The position numbers were made by a program, and so were the translations under genes. Positions 1-8,513 of a stretch of 30,343 nt of DNA are shown piece by piece. Source of the DNA: an uncultured Clostridia bacterium (GTDB taxonomy: Bacteria; Bacillota; Clostridia; UBA1381); the NCBI GenBank assembly GCA_934487205.1, contig CAKSRS010000032.1:1-30343 (forward strand), in the 5' to 3' direction. Below the pieces are notes generated by a model. It was not told the origin of the DNA, made no database searches, and saw only the letters and a program-made list of their open reading frames with translations. How positions within the stretch are numbered: position 1 is the first letter of the stretch; the number at the start of each line of letters is the position of its first letter.

Positions 1-48
1 TCAATGTTCACGCTATACTATATTTATTTTTCAAAAACTACTTGACTT

Positions 49-906
49 TTATATAGTTAGCTCCATATTTATAATCGCTGCCTTGAGCGTATTTTTCATA
101 AGCATTGCAATCGTCATCGGCCCTACGCCACCCGGAACGGGCGTTATCGCAGACGCTTTTTTCTCCGCAGATTCAAAATCGACATCGCCCGTAAGCTTGC
201 CGTTTTCAAGACGGTTTATTCCCACATCGATTACGACAGCGCCTTCTTTAACCATGTCACCTGTAACAAAATGCGGTATGCCGACAGCCGCAACCAAAAT
301 ATCGGCATTTTTCGTCTTTTCGGCAAGATTTTTCGTCCTCGAATGGCACACGGTAACCGTACCGTTCGCGTGCAAAAGCAGCATGGACATTGGCTTTCCC
401 ACAATATTACTTCTGCCGACTACCACACATTCTTTGCCGCATATATCAATGCCGCTTTCTTTTATCAGTTCCATTATCCCCGCCGGTGTGCACGGCACAA
501 AATCATAATTTCCTATCATAATTTTGCCGACGTTTACCGGGTGAAAAGCGTCAACGTCCTTTTTAGGATTTATTCGGTTAATGACCTTTTCTTCATCAAA
601 TCCGTCCGGCAGCGGCAGCTGAACCAAAATTCCCGAAATCTTCGGGTCGGCGTTAAGCTTGTCGATAAGGGACAAAAGCTCTGCCTCCGCAGCGTCCGCC
701 GGCAGAAGGTGCTCCTCGGAATATATTCCGATTTCGGCACACGCCTTCTTTTTGTTATTCACATACACGCGGCTCGCGGGGTCGTCGCCGACTAAAATCA
801 CGGCAAGTCCGGCATGTATGCCCCTACTTTTTAGTTCTTCGTTTTCGGTTTTCAGCTCGTTTTTTATTCGCTGAGATACTTCTTTTCCGCTCAAAATTTT
901 TGCCAT
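49..906 (-). CDS. folD: Bifunctional methylenetetrahydrofolate dehydrogenase / methenyltetrahydrofolate cyclohydrolase
   Basis: FolD interconverts 5,10-methylene-THF and 10-formyl-THF using NADP(H), feeding purine and formyl-Met synthesis in the cytosol. The sequence has the YVxxK active-site segment (Tyr48 and Lys52 from the start chosen here), the Rossmann-region GRSNIVGKPM motif and the C-terminal PVPGGVGPMT signature. At 285 residues it is full length. I chose the ATG at 906 because AGGAGG lies 9 nt upstream; the alternative ATG at 912 would leave only 3 nt. The gene starts inside the end of the upstream ygiQ gene, so translation is probably coupled. The function is secure and only the start is debatable. 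Confidence 0.96.
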   Translation of the reverse strand: MAKILSGKEVSQRIKNELKTENEELKSRGIHAGLAVILVGDDPASRVYVNNKKKACAEIGIYSEEHLLPADAAEAELLSLIDKLNADPKISGILVQLPLPDGFDEEKVINRINPKKDVDAFHPVNVGKIMIGNYDFVPCTPAGIMELIKESGIDICGKECVVVGRSNIVGKPMSMLLLHANGTVTVCHSRTKNLAEKTKNADILVAAVGIPHFVTGDMVKEGAVVIDVGINRLENGKLTGDVDFESAEKKASAITPVPGGVGPMTIAMLMKNTLKAAIINMELTI

Positions 907-2719
907 TCTCATTCTCCTCCTTCTCTTTATTCGGCCGTATCAGGCAATTGGGCGAAAATCCGATTAAATCGGTTCTGCCCGCCGCCCTTAACGCCTCGAC
1001 AACCAATTTGTGGTTTTCGGGATTTTTATATTGCAGCAATGCGCGCTGCATTGCCTTATCATGCGGGGTTTTCGGCACATACACCTTCTCGCCCGAAAAC
1101 GGGTCAATCCCCGTACAAAACATGCACGTTGAAATCGTGCCGGGCGTCGGATAAAAATCCTGTACCTGCTGCGGATTTATGCCGTTCTCTTTCAGATACA
1201 GCGCAAGCTCCACCGCGTCATTTATCGTACTGCCCGGGTGCGACGACATCAGGTACGGCACAAGATACTGCTTTTTCCCGAGTTTTTCGTTGATTTTGCG
1301 GTATTTTTCCGCAAAGCGCATAAACACCTTATTCTCCGGCTTACCCATATATTTCAGCACATTATCCGAAACATGCTCGGGCGCAACCTTCAGCTGTCCG
1401 CTTATATGATGCTCGCAAAGTTCATAAAAAAATGCGTCGTCTTTATCGTTAATCAGATAATCAAAACGTATTCCCGAACGGATAAACACCTTTTTTACAC
1501 CCTTTACCGCGCGCAGTTTTTTCAAAAGCTGCGTATATTCGCTATGGCTGATTTCAAGATTTTTGCACGGTTTCGGAAACAGGCACCGCTTATCCTTACA
1601 AGCGCCGTGGGTGTTTTGTTTTTTACACGCCGGAAAGCGAAAATTCGCAGTCGGCCCGCCGACGTCATGAATATACCCCTTAAACCCGGGCATTTTCGTC
1701 ATCTGCTCCGCCTCGCGCAAAATCGACTCGGGGCTCCGCGACGTAACAATCCGCCCCTGGTGAAACGCCAGTGCGCAGAAATTGCAGTTTCCAAAACAGC
1801 CGCGCGAGCTTGTAATCGAAAATTTCACCTCATCAAGAGCGGCAATGCCGCCGTCCTTTTCATACATAGGGTGATACGCCTTCATATACGGCAGTTCATA
1901 AACATCGTCAAGCTCCTGCCTGTCAAGCGGTTCGGACGGCGGATTTTGCACAAGATATTTTGTGCCATGCTTTTGCACAAGCGTTTTCCCCGTATACGGA
2001 TTCTGTTCGTAATACTGTATACGGCACGACTCGGCATATGCCGTCTTATCCGCCGCACAGTCTTCAAATGACGGAATTTCCTTGCCGTCAAAAACATTGG
2101 GCGTATCTGACATATAGCACGTGCCTTTTATATAGGTAATATCCCTTACGTCCATGCCGCTGTCAAGACAGTCGGCAACTTCAACAATCTGATGTTCGCC
2201 CATTCCGTACATCAGAATATCCGCACCGCTGTCAACCAAAATCGAACGACGCACCTTATCGTCCCAGTAATCATAATGCGCAAATCGGCGAAGGCTTGCC
2301 TCTACACCGCCGATTAACAGCGGAATACCACCAAAAGCCTCGCGTATGCGGTTGCAGTAGACAATTGTTGCACGGTCGGGGCGCATGCCCGCTTTTCCGC
2401 CCGGAACATACACGTCGCCGCTGCGGCGTTTTTTTCCCGCAGTATAATGATTTACCATCGAATCAATATTCCCGGCAGATACCAAAACTCCCAGCCGCGG
2501 TCTGCCCATGCGCAGAAAATCTTTTGTGCTGTGCCAATCGGGGAGTGCGATTATCCCCACTTTGTATCCGCGGCTTTCCAGCACGCGCGAAATTATCGCG
2601 TGCCCAAAGCTTGGGTGGTCGACATATGCGTCGCCCGATATATACAAAAAATCAAGTTCGTCCCAGCCGCGCTTTTCCATATCACCGCGCGATACCGGCA
2701 GAAAATCATTCGTCATCAT
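824..2719 (-). CDS. ygiQ: YgiQ-type (UPF0313) radical SAM protein
   Basis: Radical SAM enzyme of the YgiQ family; the substrate is not established as far as I know. The iron-sulfur motif CFGNCNFC places its cysteines near residues 308, 312 and 315. It is preceded by a long N-terminal region (SGDAYVDHPSFGHAI) typical of the family and followed by a TIM-barrel-like core with further cysteines (KDKRCLFPKPC). Three ATG codons in a row (2722, 2719, 2716) lie behind a GGAG inside the end of ftsK; 2719 has the best spacing (6 nt). The gene overlaps ftsK by 14 nt. The lysine/arginine-rich C-terminal tail (about residues 605-631) is read over the start of folD. The family call is certain, the role is unknown. 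Confidence 0.93.
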   Translation of the reverse strand: MMTNDFLPVSRGDMEKRGWDELDFLYISGDAYVDHPSFGHAIISRVLESRGYKVGIIALPDWHSTKDFLRMGRPRLGVLVSAGNIDSMVNHYTAGKKRRSGDVYVPGGKAGMRPDRATIVYCNRIREAFGGIPLLIGGVEASLRRFAHYDYWDDKVRRSILVDSGADILMYGMGEHQIVEVADCLDSGMDVRDITYIKGTCYMSDTPNVFDGKEIPSFEDCAADKTAYAESCRIQYYEQNPYTGKTLVQKHGTKYLVQNPPSEPLDRQELDDVYELPYMKAYHPMYEKDGGIAALDEVKFSITSSRGCFGNCNFCALAFHQGRIVTSRSPESILREAEQMTKMPGFKGYIHDVGGPTANFRFPACKKQNTHGACKDKRCLFPKPCKNLEISHSEYTQLLKKLRAVKGVKKVFIRSGIRFDYLINDKDDAFFYELCEHHISGQLKVAPEHVSDNVLKYMGKPENKVFMRFAEKYRKINEKLGKKQYLVPYLMSSHPGSTINDAVELALYLKENGINPQQVQDFYPTPGTISTCMFCTGIDPFSGEKVYVPKTPHDKAMQRALLQYKNPENHKLVVEALRAAGRTDLIGFSPNCLIRPNKEKEENENGKNFERKRSISANKKRAENRKRRTKK

Positions 2720-5177
2720 CATAGTCTCCGCCGTCCGTTTCCGGTAAGTCCGCGCCGAGTCCCTTTATTCTGTTAAGATAGACGTCGCGCGGTTTTGAGC
2801 CGTTCGGTCCGGAAATGAGTCCGCGCGTTTCCATTTGGTCGATTATGCGTCCCGCGCGCGAATATCCGACCTTCATTTTACGCTGAATCATCGCGGTCGA
2901 AATTTGCCCCAGCTCCGCCGCAAGTTCTATCGCCTGCGGCAAAAGTTCGTCTGTGTCCTCGCCTTCGTCCTCGTCTGTCACGCCGTTTTCGCCTATCGCA
3001 ACACGCTCAATGTGTTCTTCCAAATCCTGCGCATAGCTTGTTTCTTCGGAATTTGACTTTATAAAGTCCACAATATTTTCAATCTCTTCGTCCGACACAA
3101 ACGCGCCCTGTACACGAATAGCATTCGGAAGTCCCGTCGGGTGATACAGCATATCGCCCTTGCCGAGAAGTTTTTCCGCGCCCACCTTATCCAAAATTGT
3201 GCGCGAATCCACACCGCTGGACACGGCAAATGCAATTCGGCTCGGCACGTTCGCCTTGATAAGTCCCGTAATTACGTCCACCGACGGCCGCTGCGTTGCT
3301 ATGATAAGATGGATCCCCGCCGCTCTGGCAAGCTGTGCCAAGCGGCAGATATAATCTTCCACTTCCTTCGCCGCTACCATCATCAGGTCGGCAAGCTCGT
3401 CAATTATTATTACAATCTGCGGTACGGGCTCGCCGCCTTCCGCCGCAATATGTTCATTGTAACCCTTCAAATTCCGCGTTCCCGTTTCCGCAAACAGCGC
3501 ATATCGGCGCATCATTTCGCCGACAGCCCAGTTAAGCGCGCCCGCCGCCTTTTTCGGGTCGGTTACGACCGGGATTAAAAGATGCGGAATACCGTTATAC
3601 ACGCCCAGTTCAACAACCTTCGGGTCAATCATGATTAATTTGACATCGTCGGGTTTAGCTTTATATAAAATACTTGTTATAATCGTGTTGATACATACCG
3701 ATTTACCGGAACCCGTCGCACCCGCTATCAGCACATGCGGAAATTTTGCGATATCACCGAGAACTACCTTGCCGCCGATATCCTTTCCGAGAGCAACGGT
3801 AAGCTTTGATTTTGCGTTTTTAAAGCCTTCGCTTTCCATAAGTTCCCTTGCGGATACCGTTCCGACGGTGTTGTTCGGAATTTCTATTCCCACAGCTGCC
3901 TTGCCCGGAACAGCCGCAACCAATACTGTCGGCACGGCAAGGTTCAGCGCGATATCCTCCGAGAGTCCCGTTATTTTTGCAAGCTTTATTCCCGTTGACG
4001 GCTGAATTTCATACCGCGTTACCGTCGGTCCCTGCGTCACCTGCAAAAGTTTCGCCTCGACGCCGAAATCCTTCAGCACCTTCATAAGCTTGTTCGCCGT
4101 TTCATACATCTCGCGGCGCTTGTCCGACGATACCTCCGCCACCTTTTTCAGCAAATCTATCGGCGGGAATTTGTATTCCGCCGCCGGCTTTTCAATTTTA
4201 TCTTCAATCTCCGCCTTTACTTCTTCCTTTTCTTCCTCGGTTGCCGGCGCTGCTTTCTTCGGTTTTCCATTTTCGGCACTCTTTTTCTTCTGCTCCTCCA
4301 AGAGTTCCTTTACGCCCTCCGTCTGCGGCAGCTGCGATGCAATTCCTTCCAGAAATTCCATATCAACCGCTTCGGTCTCTTTCTTTTCCTCGGCAGAAGG
4401 CTGTTTTTTATCTGTTTCGCCGCCGTTCGAAAATACGTCTATATCGGCTTTTTTCGGCGGTTCTGCCTTTATTTCGGCTATTTCGTCACGCTTTCTCTTT
4501 GCGCGCTCAATCCGCTCAGAAACATTTTTGCCCTTTTCCGACAAATCCACCTCGCCGATTTCGCCGAACTCCTCCTTTGCGGAATGATACCCGCTTGCGA
4601 AACTGTCAATAATGCTGATAAACGATATTTTAAGTATCAGACTCAAAAGCAGTCCTATCAATATGAGAACAATCACAATCGACGCTACTCTGCCGACCAG
4701 TTTGGACATGGCAATCGCAAGTATTCCGCCCAGAACGCCGCCGCCCATGCCTTCAATACCGTAACTCCACAGCATTGATATGAGCGGATAATCACCCTTA
4801 TAAAACAGCATGATAAGGCTGCTGATAAGCACTATTTCCGCCAGCGACAGACATAATTTAAGCGCAAGCTTGTTCGAGCGTTTCACCTTGAACACATATA
4901 TCCCCAAGGCAAACAATACCGGCGGGACAAGATATGCCGTCACCGAGAACAGTCCCAGCATCGCATTATGAATCCATGCCGAAACGACGCCCTGTCTGCC
5001 ACCGTATGTAAAAATCGTTAACAGCACGGCAGCAATCAGCGTCCATACCCCGGCGGCGATATAATCGTATCTGCCGGTCTGCTGATTTTTTTTGTTTTTT
5101 CCGCCCGAACTTTTCCTTATATTTTTCGCCGTTCTGCCGCCCGATTTGCCCGCAGAACGTGTTTTCGATTTAGCCAT
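2706..5177 (-). CDS. ftsK: DNA translocase FtsK/SpoIIIE
   Basis: Membrane-anchored hexameric DNA pump that moves chromosomal DNA through a closing septum (SpoIIIE role in spore formers, FtsK/SftA role in vegetative cells). A basic N-terminus is followed by four or five membrane segments between about residues 37 and 186, an acidic/lysine-rich linker (about 195-335), and the motor. The motor has Walker A GATGSGKS at 486-493 and Walker B IIIDELADL around 590-598. A C-terminal winged-helix gamma domain at about 755-815 contains the QRKMKVGYSRAGRI signature that reads polarity sequences. A length of 823 is normal. An AGGTG site lies 7 nt before the ATG. It heads the ftsK-ygiQ-folD transcript. The sequence alone does not separate SpoIIIE from FtsK. 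Confidence 0.95.
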   Translation of the reverse strand: MAKSKTRSAGKSGGRTAKNIRKSSGGKNKKNQQTGRYDYIAAGVWTLIAAVLLTIFTYGGRQGVVSAWIHNAMLGLFSVTAYLVPPVLFALGIYVFKVKRSNKLALKLCLSLAEIVLISSLIMLFYKGDYPLISMLWSYGIEGMGGGVLGGILAIAMSKLVGRVASIVIVLILIGLLLSLILKISFISIIDSFASGYHSAKEEFGEIGEVDLSEKGKNVSERIERAKRKRDEIAEIKAEPPKKADIDVFSNGGETDKKQPSAEEKKETEAVDMEFLEGIASQLPQTEGVKELLEEQKKKSAENGKPKKAAPATEEEKEEVKAEIEDKIEKPAAEYKFPPIDLLKKVAEVSSDKRREMYETANKLMKVLKDFGVEAKLLQVTQGPTVTRYEIQPSTGIKLAKITGLSEDIALNLAVPTVLVAAVPGKAAVGIEIPNNTVGTVSARELMESEGFKNAKSKLTVALGKDIGGKVVLGDIAKFPHVLIAGATGSGKSVCINTIITSILYKAKPDDVKLIMIDPKVVELGVYNGIPHLLIPVVTDPKKAAGALNWAVGEMMRRYALFAETGTRNLKGYNEHIAAEGGEPVPQIVIIIDELADLMMVAAKEVEDYICRLAQLARAAGIHLIIATQRPSVDVITGLIKANVPSRIAFAVSSGVDSRTILDKVGAEKLLGKGDMLYHPTGLPNAIRVQGAFVSDEEIENIVDFIKSNSEETSYAQDLEEHIERVAIGENGVTDEDEGEDTDELLPQAIELAAELGQISTAMIQRKMKVGYSRAGRIIDQMETRGLISGPNGSKPRDVYLNRIKGLGADLPETDGGDYDDDE

Positions 5178-5239
5178 TCTTTAACACCTCTGAAATTTTA
5201 TATGTATAAAAAATTACGCACAATAACATTCATTATATC

Positions 5240-5269
5240 ATTATAGCATAAAAGCACCGCAAAAGTCTA
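5240..5269 (-). promoter_or_regulatory. Candidate sigma-A promoter for ftsK-ygiQ-folD
   Basis: On the minus strand there is a TATAAT hexamer (5240-5245) preceded by TGC, forming an extended -10. A weak -35 (TAGACT, 5264-5269) lies 18 nt away. It sits about 63 nt upstream of the ftsK start in the region shared with the divergent walR promoter. The -10 is convincing, the -35 is not. Confidence 0.5.
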
Positions 5270-5338
5270 TATATTTTTGCAAAAAAATCTTTTATAAAAA
5301 TTTTCGGCAAAAAATAATAAAATTTTTTCGATTTTCTC

Positions 5339-5367
5339 TTGAAGAATTGCGCAAAATCTGTTAAAAT
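5339..5367 (+). promoter_or_regulatory. Sigma-A promoter for walRK
   Basis: TTGAAG (5339-5344), a 17-nt spacer, and TAAAAT (5362-5367) preceded by TGT form a near-consensus promoter with an extended -10. The expected transcription start is near 5374, giving a leader of about 48 nt before walR. No WalR box was seen here, so the autoregulatory site appears to be the internal one downstream of walK. Confidence 0.7.
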
Positions 5368-5390
5368 ATAAATAAGTATATATTGTTGTT

Positions 5391-5415
5391 GCCGCACCGC
5401 GCGGCGGAACGGAGG
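5391..5415 (+). promoter_or_regulatory. Leader hairpin abutting the walR ribosome site
   Basis: GCCGC (5391-5395), a 5-nt loop and GCGGC (5401-5405) form a short GC stem whose 3' arm runs directly into GGAACGGAGG, the walR ribosome site. The same stem, loop length and following GGAAYGGAG occur in front of lon (25667-25690, minus strand). A role in ribosome access is inference. Confidence 0.45.
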
Positions 5416-5421
5416 ATTAGA

Positions 5422-6123
5422 ATGGACGAAAAATGTGTTCTTATCGTAGAAGATGAGCAAGCCATTATTGATATTTTAAAATTTAATTTCACAAAGGAAG
5501 GATACCGCGTTCTTGAAGCCATGGACGGCGAAAAAGGATTAAACCTTGCACTTTCGGAAAATCCCGACCTTATCCTTCTTGACGTTATGCTGCCCAAAAT
5601 GGACGGCTTTGAAGTATGCAAAAAGGTACGCGAAAAATCATCGGTACCCATCATTATGCTGACCGCACGCGAGGAAGAAGTGGATAAAGTTCTCGGTCTC
5701 GAACTCGGCGCGGACGATTACATGACCAAGCCATTCTCAATACGTGAGCTTTCCGCCCGTGTGAAGGCGAACCTGCGCCGTACCACAATCGACCGCGAAC
5801 AATCTGACCGCGGAACGGGAAACACCATTACGTCCGGCGATTTGACCATCAATGTCGAGCGTTATGAAGTTTCAAAACACGGCAAAGTTATCGAGATAAC
5901 CCTGCGCGAATTTGAACTTTTGAAATTCCTTGCAACTCAGCCGGAGAAAATATTCTCGCGCGAGAGTCTGTTGGAAAACGTATGGGGTTATGAATATTAC
6001 GGCGACGTCCGCACAGTCGACGTTACGGTTCGCCGACTGCGCGAAAAAATTGAGGACGACCCCGGTATGCCGCGCTACATAATCACAAAACGCGGCGTCG
6101 GTTACTATTTTAACAAAGCATGA
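5422..6123 (+). CDS. walR: WalR-type (PhoB/OmpR family) response regulator
   Basis: DNA-binding response regulator of the essential cell-wall homeostasis system in Firmicutes. The receiver domain (1-120) has the acidic pocket Glu10/Asp11, phospho-acceptor Asp54 in LLDVMLPKMDGF, Thr81 and Lys103. The C-terminal winged helix (about 135-232) carries TLREFELLKFL and VDVTVRRLREKIEDDP, typical of YycF/WalR. I rejected a longer in-frame start because GGAGG at 5411-5415 sits 6 nt before the ATG at 5422. The gene overlaps walK by the ATGA tetranucleotide. The WalR assignment rather than PhoP rests on the sequence and on the downstream yycH/yycI-like genes, and is strong. Confidence 0.95.
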   Translation: MDEKCVLIVEDEQAIIDILKFNFTKEGYRVLEAMDGEKGLNLALSENPDLILLDVMLPKMDGFEVCKKVREKSSVPIIMLTAREEEVDKVLGLELGADDYMTKPFSIRELSARVKANLRRTTIDREQSDRGTGNTITSGDLTINVERYEVSKHGKVIEITLREFELLKFLATQPEKIFSRESLLENVWGYEYYGDVRTVDVTVRRLREKIEDDPGMPRYIITKRGVGYYFNKA

Positions 6124-7892
6124 GAACAGTATTCAAAAGCATACAGATAAAAATCGTCACGATTTTTATTCTCGTTATTTTTGCGGTTGTAACGGTTATC
6201 GGATTGTTTATGACAACCAACATTGTGCGCATGTACAATGACGAATTTTCACTCATGATGGAGCAGGTTTTTACGCCCGGACTGATATCCGAGCTGGAAA
6301 AAAGCGCGGCGCAGAACGGTGTTTCCGGACTTTCCGACATAATCGGCACATATATAGGGCCTCTCGGTCTCGACACCTACCGTTTTTACAGTATTCTTGA
6401 CGCGCAAACGGGGAATGTCATAACCAGTTCGGACGAAACACGGAGTCAGGGGCTTGAAAAAAGCGACAACATCATTACTGCAATGACCGGACGCACCGGG
6501 AGTATTTCCAATACGGCAAAAAGCTACATGGACTATGCTGTACCGATTAACGCCGGCGGAAAACCGCAGTACATTATATATATAAAAGATACAAAAAATG
6601 AAATAAATTCCATTACGCGGAACGTTCTTTTTATACTTCTCGAAGCGCTGGCATTTTCCATTTTGATTGCGCTTGTGCTGGGGTATTTTTTCAGCCGCAC
6701 GATTACAAAACCGATTCGCGACCTGACAAAATCGGCGCAGCACATCGCATCGGGCGAATTTGATGCCGTAAGCAACATTAAGTCCAACGATGAAATCGGC
6801 ATTCTTTCCGACACCTTCAACTACATGTCGCACGCTCTGCACGACACCATGGAGGAAGTAAATTCGGAAAAGGACAAGGTGGAAACAATTCTGCGCAACA
6901 TGACGGACGGTATTCTTGCATTTAATATTTCCGGCATGCTTACGCATATTAACCCCGAGGCAAAACGCCTTATAGGCCGCCAATATTATGACGATTTGCG
7001 CTTTGATGATTTTTTCCGCGAAATCGGCGCGGATATATCCTTCGGCAGTTTGATTTATATGAACGATACCGGCGATGAGCAAAAAACCGAGCGCGAGGCT
7101 ACGGTAAACGGCAAGGTAATTCACTTTACCTTTGCAACATTCAGCATGGATAACAAAGTCGGCGGAATCCTTGTGGTTGCGCATGATATCACGAACCAGC
7201 AAAAGCTTGAAAACGCACGCCGAGAATTTGTGGCGAATGTTTCTCACGAACTGCGCACACCGCTCACGACCGTAAAATCCTACGCCGAAACAATGATGGA
7301 TATGCCGGATTGCGACGAAGATATGCGTACAAAATTCCTCGGCACAATCGCCAAAGAGGCGGACCGCATGACGCGCATCGTAAAAGATTTGCTTACGCTG
7401 TCGCGCCTTGACGAGGGACAGTATGAATTAAAACCGTTTGAACGCATTGAAATGTCCTCATTCGTTTCCGGAATAACCGAACGCATGTTCTTCTCCGCAA
7501 AGGAGAAACATCAGACGATAAAGTTCCACGCGCCCGAAGCGCCCTTTACCGTAATGAGCGATAAAGACAAGCTGGAACAGGTTATTATAAACATAATTTC
7601 AAATGCGGTAAAATACACACCCGACGGCGGCAGAATAGATGTCTACACGGGCAGTCTGTATACCGATGCGTTTATAAAAGTGCGCGACAACGGTATCGGT
7701 ATCCCCAAGGAAAATCTTCCGCGCATATTCGAAAGATTTTACCGCGTCGATAAAGCGCGCTCGCGCGAAACCGGCGGAACGGGTCTGGGGCTCGCCATCG
7801 CAAAACAAATTATGACGCAATTGGGCGGAAATATAACAATAAACAGCACCTACGGTGAGGGTACGGAAGTAATTGTTGCAATTCCTCTGTAA
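6120..7892 (+). CDS. walK: WalK-type sensor histidine kinase
   Basis: Membrane sensor that phosphorylates WalR. Domain order: TM1 (about 11-33), an extracytoplasmic sensor domain of about 134 residues, TM2 (about 168-190), HAMP (about 191-243), a PAS region (about 255-355), HisKA with phospho-His376 in ANVSHELRTPL, and a C-terminal HATPase_c domain with N-, G1- (RDNGIGIP) and G2-boxes (GGTGLGLAIAKQI). This is the full WalK/YycG architecture, including the PAS domain that distinguishes it from PhoR relatives with fewer modules. Its start codon overlaps the walR stop. The extracellular ligand is not evident from sequence. Confidence 0.94.
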   Translation: MRTVFKSIQIKIVTIFILVIFAVVTVIGLFMTTNIVRMYNDEFSLMMEQVFTPGLISELEKSAAQNGVSGLSDIIGTYIGPLGLDTYRFYSILDAQTGNVITSSDETRSQGLEKSDNIITAMTGRTGSISNTAKSYMDYAVPINAGGKPQYIIYIKDTKNEINSITRNVLFILLEALAFSILIALVLGYFFSRTITKPIRDLTKSAQHIASGEFDAVSNIKSNDEIGILSDTFNYMSHALHDTMEEVNSEKDKVETILRNMTDGILAFNISGMLTHINPEAKRLIGRQYYDDLRFDDFFREIGADISFGSLIYMNDTGDEQKTEREATVNGKVIHFTFATFSMDNKVGGILVVAHDITNQQKLENARREFVANVSHELRTPLTTVKSYAETMMDMPDCDEDMRTKFLGTIAKEADRMTRIVKDLLTLSRLDEGQYELKPFERIEMSSFVSGITERMFFSAKEKHQTIKFHAPEAPFTVMSDKDKLEQVIINIISNAVKYTPDGGRIDVYTGSLYTDAFIKVRDNGIGIPKENLPRIFERFYRVDKARSRETGGTGLGLAIAKQIMTQLGGNITINSTYGEGTEVIVAIPL

Positions 7893-7915
7893 ATGTTATG
7901 CTATTTTAAACCCCA

Positions 7916-7948
7916 TGTAACATCTTTGTAAAAGTGTTGTGTTATAAT
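7916..7948 (+). promoter_or_regulatory. WalR box on an internal promoter
   Basis: TGTAAC-N5-TGTAAA at 7916-7932 matches the published WalR recognition pattern TGTWAH-N5-TGTWAH at every position. It overlaps where a -35 would lie (7920-7925, poor match). A perfect extended -10, TGT-TATAAT (7940-7948), follows 7 nt later, giving an expected start near 7955. The promoter would serve the small secreted protein and the yycH/yycI-like genes. A site over a weak -35 could activate or repress, and sequence alone does not decide which. Confidence 0.72.
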
Positions 7949-8049
7949 ATATTTATGAAAATATTGTAAAGCATGTATTTTTACTTATGATAAATTATAT
8001 ATTGTAATAATAAAATCCGGCTGCTTAAATTTGAAAGGAATTGTTGACA

Positions 8050-8502
8050 ATGAAAAAAAGGCTTATATCTGTACTTCTGTCGCTGATGGTTGTATTTTCG
8101 GTGCCGTGTATGTCGTACGCGGCTTATGAGACCGCAATCCCGTATGCGGCACAGGGGAATTCCTCCAATCTTATATACATAAAACGTCCGCAGTCGCTGT
8201 CGGCGTCCACTTCGGACAAGAGCTATACAATTTCTGCCGTCGGCACACAGGGCACCAAAGTTAAGGTATATAAATATAACGGCACGGCAAGCTGTCCTAT
8301 CATAAAATCCGAAAAGCAAATCGGTGCAAGCGGCTTGTACAGCACGGTTGTCGACCTTCCCGACGCAAATAATACATTTGTGGTATATGCCGAAAACGGC
8401 GGAAACTCGCAGGTTGTTAAAATCCAGATTTCCAAAGTTAAAAGAAGTACGGTTGACAAGCTGAAAAACGTTACCGTAAATGTTTTGAACTTTTTGAAAT
8501 AA
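8050..8502 (+). CDS. Small secreted protein of unknown function in the wal operon
   Basis: I do not recognise this 150-residue protein. It has a clear signal peptide: a KKR start, a hydrophobic core, and a probable cut after SYA at residue 24. Cys20 is not in a lipobox, so it is probably secreted rather than a lipoprotein. The mature part (about 45-135) is serine/threonine- and valine-rich with alternating hydrophobic residues, suggesting a single beta-sandwich of Ig-like type, followed by a basic C-terminus (KVKRSTVDKLKN). The start is the ATG at 8050 with AAGGA about 10 nt upstream; TTG codons at 8041 and 8044 are closer to it but less likely. It is the first gene after the WalR box and stands 11 nt before the yycH-like gene. 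A role in sensing or wall modification is inference. Confidence 0.85.
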   Translation: MKKRLISVLLSLMVVFSVPCMSYAAYETAIPYAAQGNSSNLIYIKRPQSLSASTSDKSYTISAVGTQGTKVKVYKYNGTASCPIIKSEKQIGASGLYSTVVDLPDANNTFVVYAENGGNSQVVKIQISKVKRSTVDKLKNVTVNVLNFLK

Positions 8503-8513
8503 CGGAGTAGTTT

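Noticed and set aside
1238..2071. 277-residue plus-strand open frame opposite ygiQ
   Set aside because: Antisense to a full-length conserved gene, Arg/His-rich composition typical of a shadow frame, no ribosome site or recognisable domain.
5233..5460. 75-residue minus-strand frame over the walR promoter
   Set aside because: Spans the divergent promoters and the walR start, low-complexity AT-rich translation, no ribosome site.
6249..7247. 332-residue minus-strand open frame opposite walK
   Set aside because: Covered by the conserved walK reading frame; the translation lacks any domain pattern and has shadow-frame composition.
7955..7985. Second WalR box downstream of the first
   Set aside because: A TGTAAA half-site is followed by TGTATT after only 3 nt; spacing and the second half do not fit.
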